Notes under the pieces: generated by a model
Database searches by the model: none
What the model was told of the DNA's origin: nothing
What the model saw: only the letters and a program-made list of their open reading frames with translations
Assembly: GCF_030272615.1 (NCBI RefSeq)
Contig: NC_081415.1
Span: 597,621,335-597,685,334, forward strand
Origin: Cryptomeria japonica
Taxonomy: Eukaryota; Streptophyta; Pinopsida; Cupressales; Cupressaceae
Direction of reading: 5' to 3'
DNA length: 64,000 nucleotides
Shown here: positions 60,366 to 64,000 of the stretch, piece by piece
Numbering within the stretch: the stretch's first letter is position 1
Layout: each line of letters begins with the position of its first letter
Made by a program: the position numbers and the translations under genes

Positions 60366-61517
60366 TGTTACTACTTATCAAATTTCCATTAGTTTTTATA
60401 TTCAAAGTCATACTATATATTCTAGTATTACCGAATCATGCAGTCGGTACACACAAAGAAGTCGGTATGAACAGCCTAGTCGGTTACAAAAGAAAGCAGT
60501 CACAGAACGCAGTATTCACCGAGCTGTTTACCAAGTATTTTTTCATGGCTACTGAGTAGTAAAGTTAACTCACCGAGTGAAACGTAGTACCAGATACATT
60601 GAACTTGGACATGCACATGAAAACGTGTTACAAGATCGAGGCACATCTAACCGTTATTAGATTGGAAATTGCACATATAGATTTTGTATAATTTTGAGGT
60701 CATCTAACCAATGGAATATTTTGCATGGTTATTTGTTCAAGAAATCATGTTTGTAAGATCAAAGCAATGAATCAGATCACCGTCATAAGAAGTCTATTTA
60801 TATAGCATGATTTTAGGGTTAGAAATATGTGAGTGAGAAATGTGTGTGTGTATGTATGAAGGAAGACTATTATAGAGACATAGAGAGGTCACTAAGAAGG
60901 TTATCAGTGAATAGTCAAAGAACAGAGTAAACAGAAGGGTTTACCGAGTTACAATATGGGTTACCGAGGTATGCTATAAGCTAGGTAATCTTATTCTGAG
61001 CACATAGAATCTGCTATAACATTTCAGATGTAAAGTTGCAGATATTTGTAAAGTCTTATTGTAATATTTTGAAGTTGTAAGAGAAACCTTTAACAGGGTA
61101 AAAGACTCTAACCAAGTCTATAAATTGTAAATCCTCTAACCAGGTGCAGCATATATATAGTGTTGTAAAATCCTTTAGCAAGGTAGATCTAACAGATCTT
61201 GTTACTCCTAACAGGGTAAGCTATCAGAAATAGCTAAATGTAGCTCTAACCGAGCAATCTTTATTATTGCAGTAGTGAAGTTGTGGGTGCCATCCCCACC
61301 ATGGTTTTTCTCTCTAACCAAAAGTTTTTGCGTGACCAAAATATATGTGTTATGGAGTGAATCCTGTATGATTGTTATCTATTTGTTTTAACTTTATTTT
61401 ATGTTATTGCACTATTCTGTTTATGCATAATAGTAAGGTTATTATTGAAGAAAAATTTTGGAGTATTGATTCACCCCTCCCCTCTCAGTACATTAGCTTT
61501 CCATATTGGGCCTAACA
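60366..61517 (+). repeat. 3' LTR of element C
   Basis: 1,152 bases, collinear with 53559-54731. It lacks two short segments of the 5' LTR (TCGGTTAG near 53624 and about 14 bases near 53780). Confidence 0.92.
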
Positions 61518-61522
61518 TAACC

Positions 61523-62667
61523 TCCTCACATCTTCATTAGTCCTACATTCTACCCACATATCCTCCATCCTGTGTACATGAGTATAACTCTTTTTGAGTT
61601 TGTCCTTCATACCACGATATTCAAAGTCTTCTCTCCTCTTGAATATTTTCATGGTTACCCATTGCATCTCATTCTCTATTTGTTTGGACTTGTAAGATGT
61701 AATCACTGAGTAACAATCGATTGCAAGAGTAAATTTGAAATCTTCTTTATGTGTTATAGATTGTTGACCATGAACAATTATGATTCATTGGCTCAACTCT
61801 ATCAAGATAATCTTAGTTACCTAGGCAACATGAAGGGTTCTCCTTCATAACAACTAATATTGATGTAGGAAAATGTGGGAAACTGAAGAAAAAGACATCC
61901 ATACTTCTTTATTATGTTCAAGGAATCCTCTGAAACTCTTCTTTTTTCCAAGATTTGATCAAGTGAGAAGAACAATGTTGCAAAGAAAGAATTGCTAATC
62001 CTTCAAAAATGATTCAGGCTCTGCTTGTAGGTCAACTGGGGGTAATACTTATAAATAGGGACAACATTTTGTCTCCCTTTATTGTGAGACCTAGAAAGTG
62101 TCTCATAGATGCAATAACATATACCAAATATGAATCATATAAAATTTTAGGGTAGTGGGAAAGTTGTTCATACATAGAGTCATTGATTAGCTCTCCCCTA
62201 GTAGATCATATTCCTACATTTCTTGATCATTTGAATTAACTGATACATCCAATATTGAAATACATTTGAGGTAGGCATGCCTCTAACCCTTCTTAGTAGA
62301 GTTATCATATCTCCTATTTCCTCCCTAAAATCACTTTTGTTTAGGAACTTAGGCCATCTAGCGATCACTGGCCTAGATGCTTCAAGAAGATTAGTGCTTA
62401 TGTTTTTCTTGCATTTTTCTATGTTCTTATCATAACACTTTTGAACCATTTCAAAAGAAACATCTACATATTCATCCACATCTGGACATCTGAATATTCT
62501 ATCAAAGAATTATGCATCCAGTTAGATAACAACCTTCTCATTTGATTCTTTGACACTCTTGTTTCTTTATCAAAGAAAGTTGTTGTTGCTAGAACAAACT
62601 CGGGATCATGAGCCACAATAATGAATAATGCAACTAGGTGAAGACCATTGTTGGAGAGTGCAAGCAT
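61523..62667 (-). pseudogene. ORF2-like copy D, 5' part
   Basis: On the - strand, 62667-62465 (67 codons; GLHLVALFIIVAHDPEF, KNQMRRLLSNWMHN) is followed after a frameshift by 62479-62198 (93 codons; FEMVQKCYDKNIEKCKKN, RPVIARWPKFLNKSDF). After stops comes 61706-61523 (KIFKRREDFEYRGMKDKLKK, RMEDMWVECRTNEDVRR). The last piece is cut by element C at codon RRL. Across the TAACC duplication it continues in frame into 53472-53553. The FHLVAL-type helix and the following charged helices suggest the ORF2 family, but similarity to copies A-C is weak. An old protein gene of another type is the alternative. Confidence 0.4.
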
Positions 62668-63119
62668 GTTGAAGCTCTGTGTTCATTCCTTTGTTGCAAA
62701 AATTTGGACATGTCTACATGCCTGATTTCAATGTCCTTAATGTCTTTAACATTTGAGGAGATTGAGCTCTCTGAGAACATGCTCAAATATTTTTTATATT
62801 TGTAATTCATACTTTGTCTTCACAATGGCTCTAACGTCTGAAGCTATGAGATTGCCTAACAAAAATCTTCTTGGAGTTAGAAAAACTCATTATGTGATGA
62901 AACTTGTAAATCGGGTTTTAAATTTGGATTTACAATAAAGTATGATTGAGACTCACAAATTGCGTTTTAAAACCCAATTTACAAATGTGTTGGATAAAAA
63001 TCAACAAAAGATGCAAATCAAGTTTCAAAACCCAATTTGCAAGTATGGGGATCTAGCATGCAAATCGGGTTTTGAAACGCAATTTGCAAGGGTAAAACTT
63101 GTAAACCAAATAAAATATG
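62668..63119. repeat. Non-coding spacer with four imperfect palindromes
   Basis: Four copies of a motif of about 28-31 bases of the form TGCAAATCGGGTTTT / AAACCCAATTTGCA occur at 62905-62935, 62957-62984, 63012-63041 and 63059-63088. Each is close to self-complementary. The open frame running through them (62942-63172) is a by-product. Confidence 0.75.
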
Positions 63120-64000
63120 TGTTGGAAATATGGATGAATTTATTATGTGTTGCATTGATGTTTTGTCATTGATTTCGAAACTAGCTACTATGGTTGGTTA
63201 CCGGCAGACAATTTTTGGTTACCGGTAGAAGATCTAGTGTTACCGACAAAAGGAACTATCTGTTGGACACCTTCGGCATGCTTGGATCAATGGAGTATGT
63301 TTGATTTTATGTGTTACATGATTTTGGAGCATATTTTGGTCAGTTGGTATTGACTTGGTGATCGGATGCTATCATACACTCTTGTAAACCCTTACTGACA
63401 TGGGTTTAAGGTTTAACTGGCAGAGCTTTCACTAAGAAATCTTGACATGATGCATAAGTGGTGTTGGTGCGGCTTCTAGATGGATTTCAAGATACTAAAG
63501 ATGTTCTTTGATTGTGCCTCAACTGATTGAAAACATTGCTTTGGCGTGGTGGACTCAGATTAGGTCTGGTGCCTATCTAGGTTATGGACTAGTATCATGT
63601 TAACGTGTTCTCTACACATTACCCAGATGATTTATGGATTGGTTATTGTTGTTTTGGTCTTAAGCCGACATGGAATATCATTGTAATATGGATATATGTA
63701 ATGATCTTATTGTAATATCTTTTAGGTGGCCGACCTAATTGGTTTAGGCATTAGGGTTGGTATAAATTGATGAAAGATCTCATTATAGATAATGTATCGT
63801 GGTCCTGGAATATAATATCATATGCGAAGGAGATTTGTTCTATCATAGGTGATTGAATTGGGATTAAGGAAGAGGTCAAAGACCTCTGGTATTGATCTTA
63901 ATCGGGATTGTAATCAAGCATGGTAGATGCTATCTCTAGTAGTTCATTATTCTAAATTGTTGTTCATTCATCTTGAGGTGGTTATAACCTCTCTGTAGTC
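63120..64000 (+). repeat. LTR, left end, continuing beyond the window
   Basis: Starts TGTTGGAAATATGG. The next 45 bases (TTTATTATGTGTTGCATTGA, TTTTGTCATTGAT) closely match the first bases of the - strand LTR at 41394-40187. GGTTACCGGCAGA-type motifs and a GGCCGACC stretch near 63730 are typical of this LTR group. No inner end, primer-binding site or coding region is reached, so it may be a solo LTR or a full element. Confidence 0.7.

Larger units (their letters stand above)
53559..61517 (+). mobile_element. Pol-less LTR retrotransposon with multi-knuckle Gag and ORF2 (element C)
   Basis: 7,959 bases with LTRs at 53559-54731 and 60366-61517 (TG...CA), exact 5-bp target duplication TAACC (53554-53558 and 61518-61522), a primer-binding site TTGGTATCAAAGC at 54733-54745 (initiator Met-tRNA) and a polypurine tract AAAAGGGGAGA at 60354-60364. 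The interior encodes a coiled-coil/zinc-knuckle protein and a long ORF2. No protease, integrase, reverse transcriptase or RNase H motif is visible in any frame, so it must have been moved by enzymes of another element. LTR similarity of roughly 95-97% by eye indicates a fairly young insertion. It belongs with the large retrotransposon derivatives (LARD) or TR-GAG type. Confidence 0.88.

Noticed and set aside
62905-63088. CRISPR-like array
   Set aside because: Only four diverged palindromes with spacers that are not unique and uniform, in plant nuclear DNA with no cas genes.

Overview
The window looks like nuclear DNA of a land plant with a large, transposon-rich genome. It has GT-AG intron remnants in an En/Spm (CACTA) transposase, Ty1/Copia elements primed by initiator-Met tRNA, nested LTR insertions and AT-rich spacers. 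The accumulation of old, stop-riddled elements would suit a gymnosperm-like genome, but the species cannot be named from sequence alone. There is no bacterial or organellar signal, no rRNA or tRNA gene and no CRISPR array.

Region 1 (1-12.6 kb) is the only part with apparently intact host genes. Four tandem paralogues, all on the + strand, encode small proteins of about 163-182 aa with two N-terminal membrane segments and a C-terminal DUF761-type motif (DUF4408/DUF761 type). They arose by duplication of a two-gene block of about 7 kb: genes 1 and 2 correspond to genes 3 and 4. Genes 1 and 3 share loss of the ancestral ATG. Each gene has a TATA box and TGACG and/or W-box motifs upstream. A SINE-like insertion and a perfect 38-bp palindrome occur only in the second block.

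Region 2 (12.9-22 kb) is a decayed CACTA-type transposon in + orientation: Transpos_assoc, Transposase_21/TNP2, DUF4218, DUF4216 and an acidic tail, followed by a TNPA-like Transposase_24 gene. Between the two transposase parts lies the remnant of a SET-domain-like gene. A low-complexity zone follows (22.0-23.3 kb).

Region 3 (23.3-64 kb) is a graveyard of LTR elements. Its core is a family of non-autonomous retroelements that carry a coiled-coil/zinc-knuckle Gag-like ORF and a long unrecognised second ORF (called ORF2 here), but no protease, integrase or reverse transcriptase. One member (53559-61517) has both LTRs, a primer-binding site, a polypurine tract and a 5-bp target duplication. A second, on the - strand (26882-about 32335), is inserted into a third, + strand copy (24327-32726). 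A fourth, probable copy on the - strand (62667 down to 41395) has been cut up by later insertions: the 53559 element, a full-length Copia (46134-53466), a 2.2-kb small LTR element (43239-45487) and a truncated Copia (about 37440-41394). Another LTR starts at 63120 and runs off the window.

No complete novel host pathway was found. The best candidates for something undescribed are the pol-less, multi-zinc-knuckle, ORF2-carrying LTR family and the SET-like gene inside the CACTA element.
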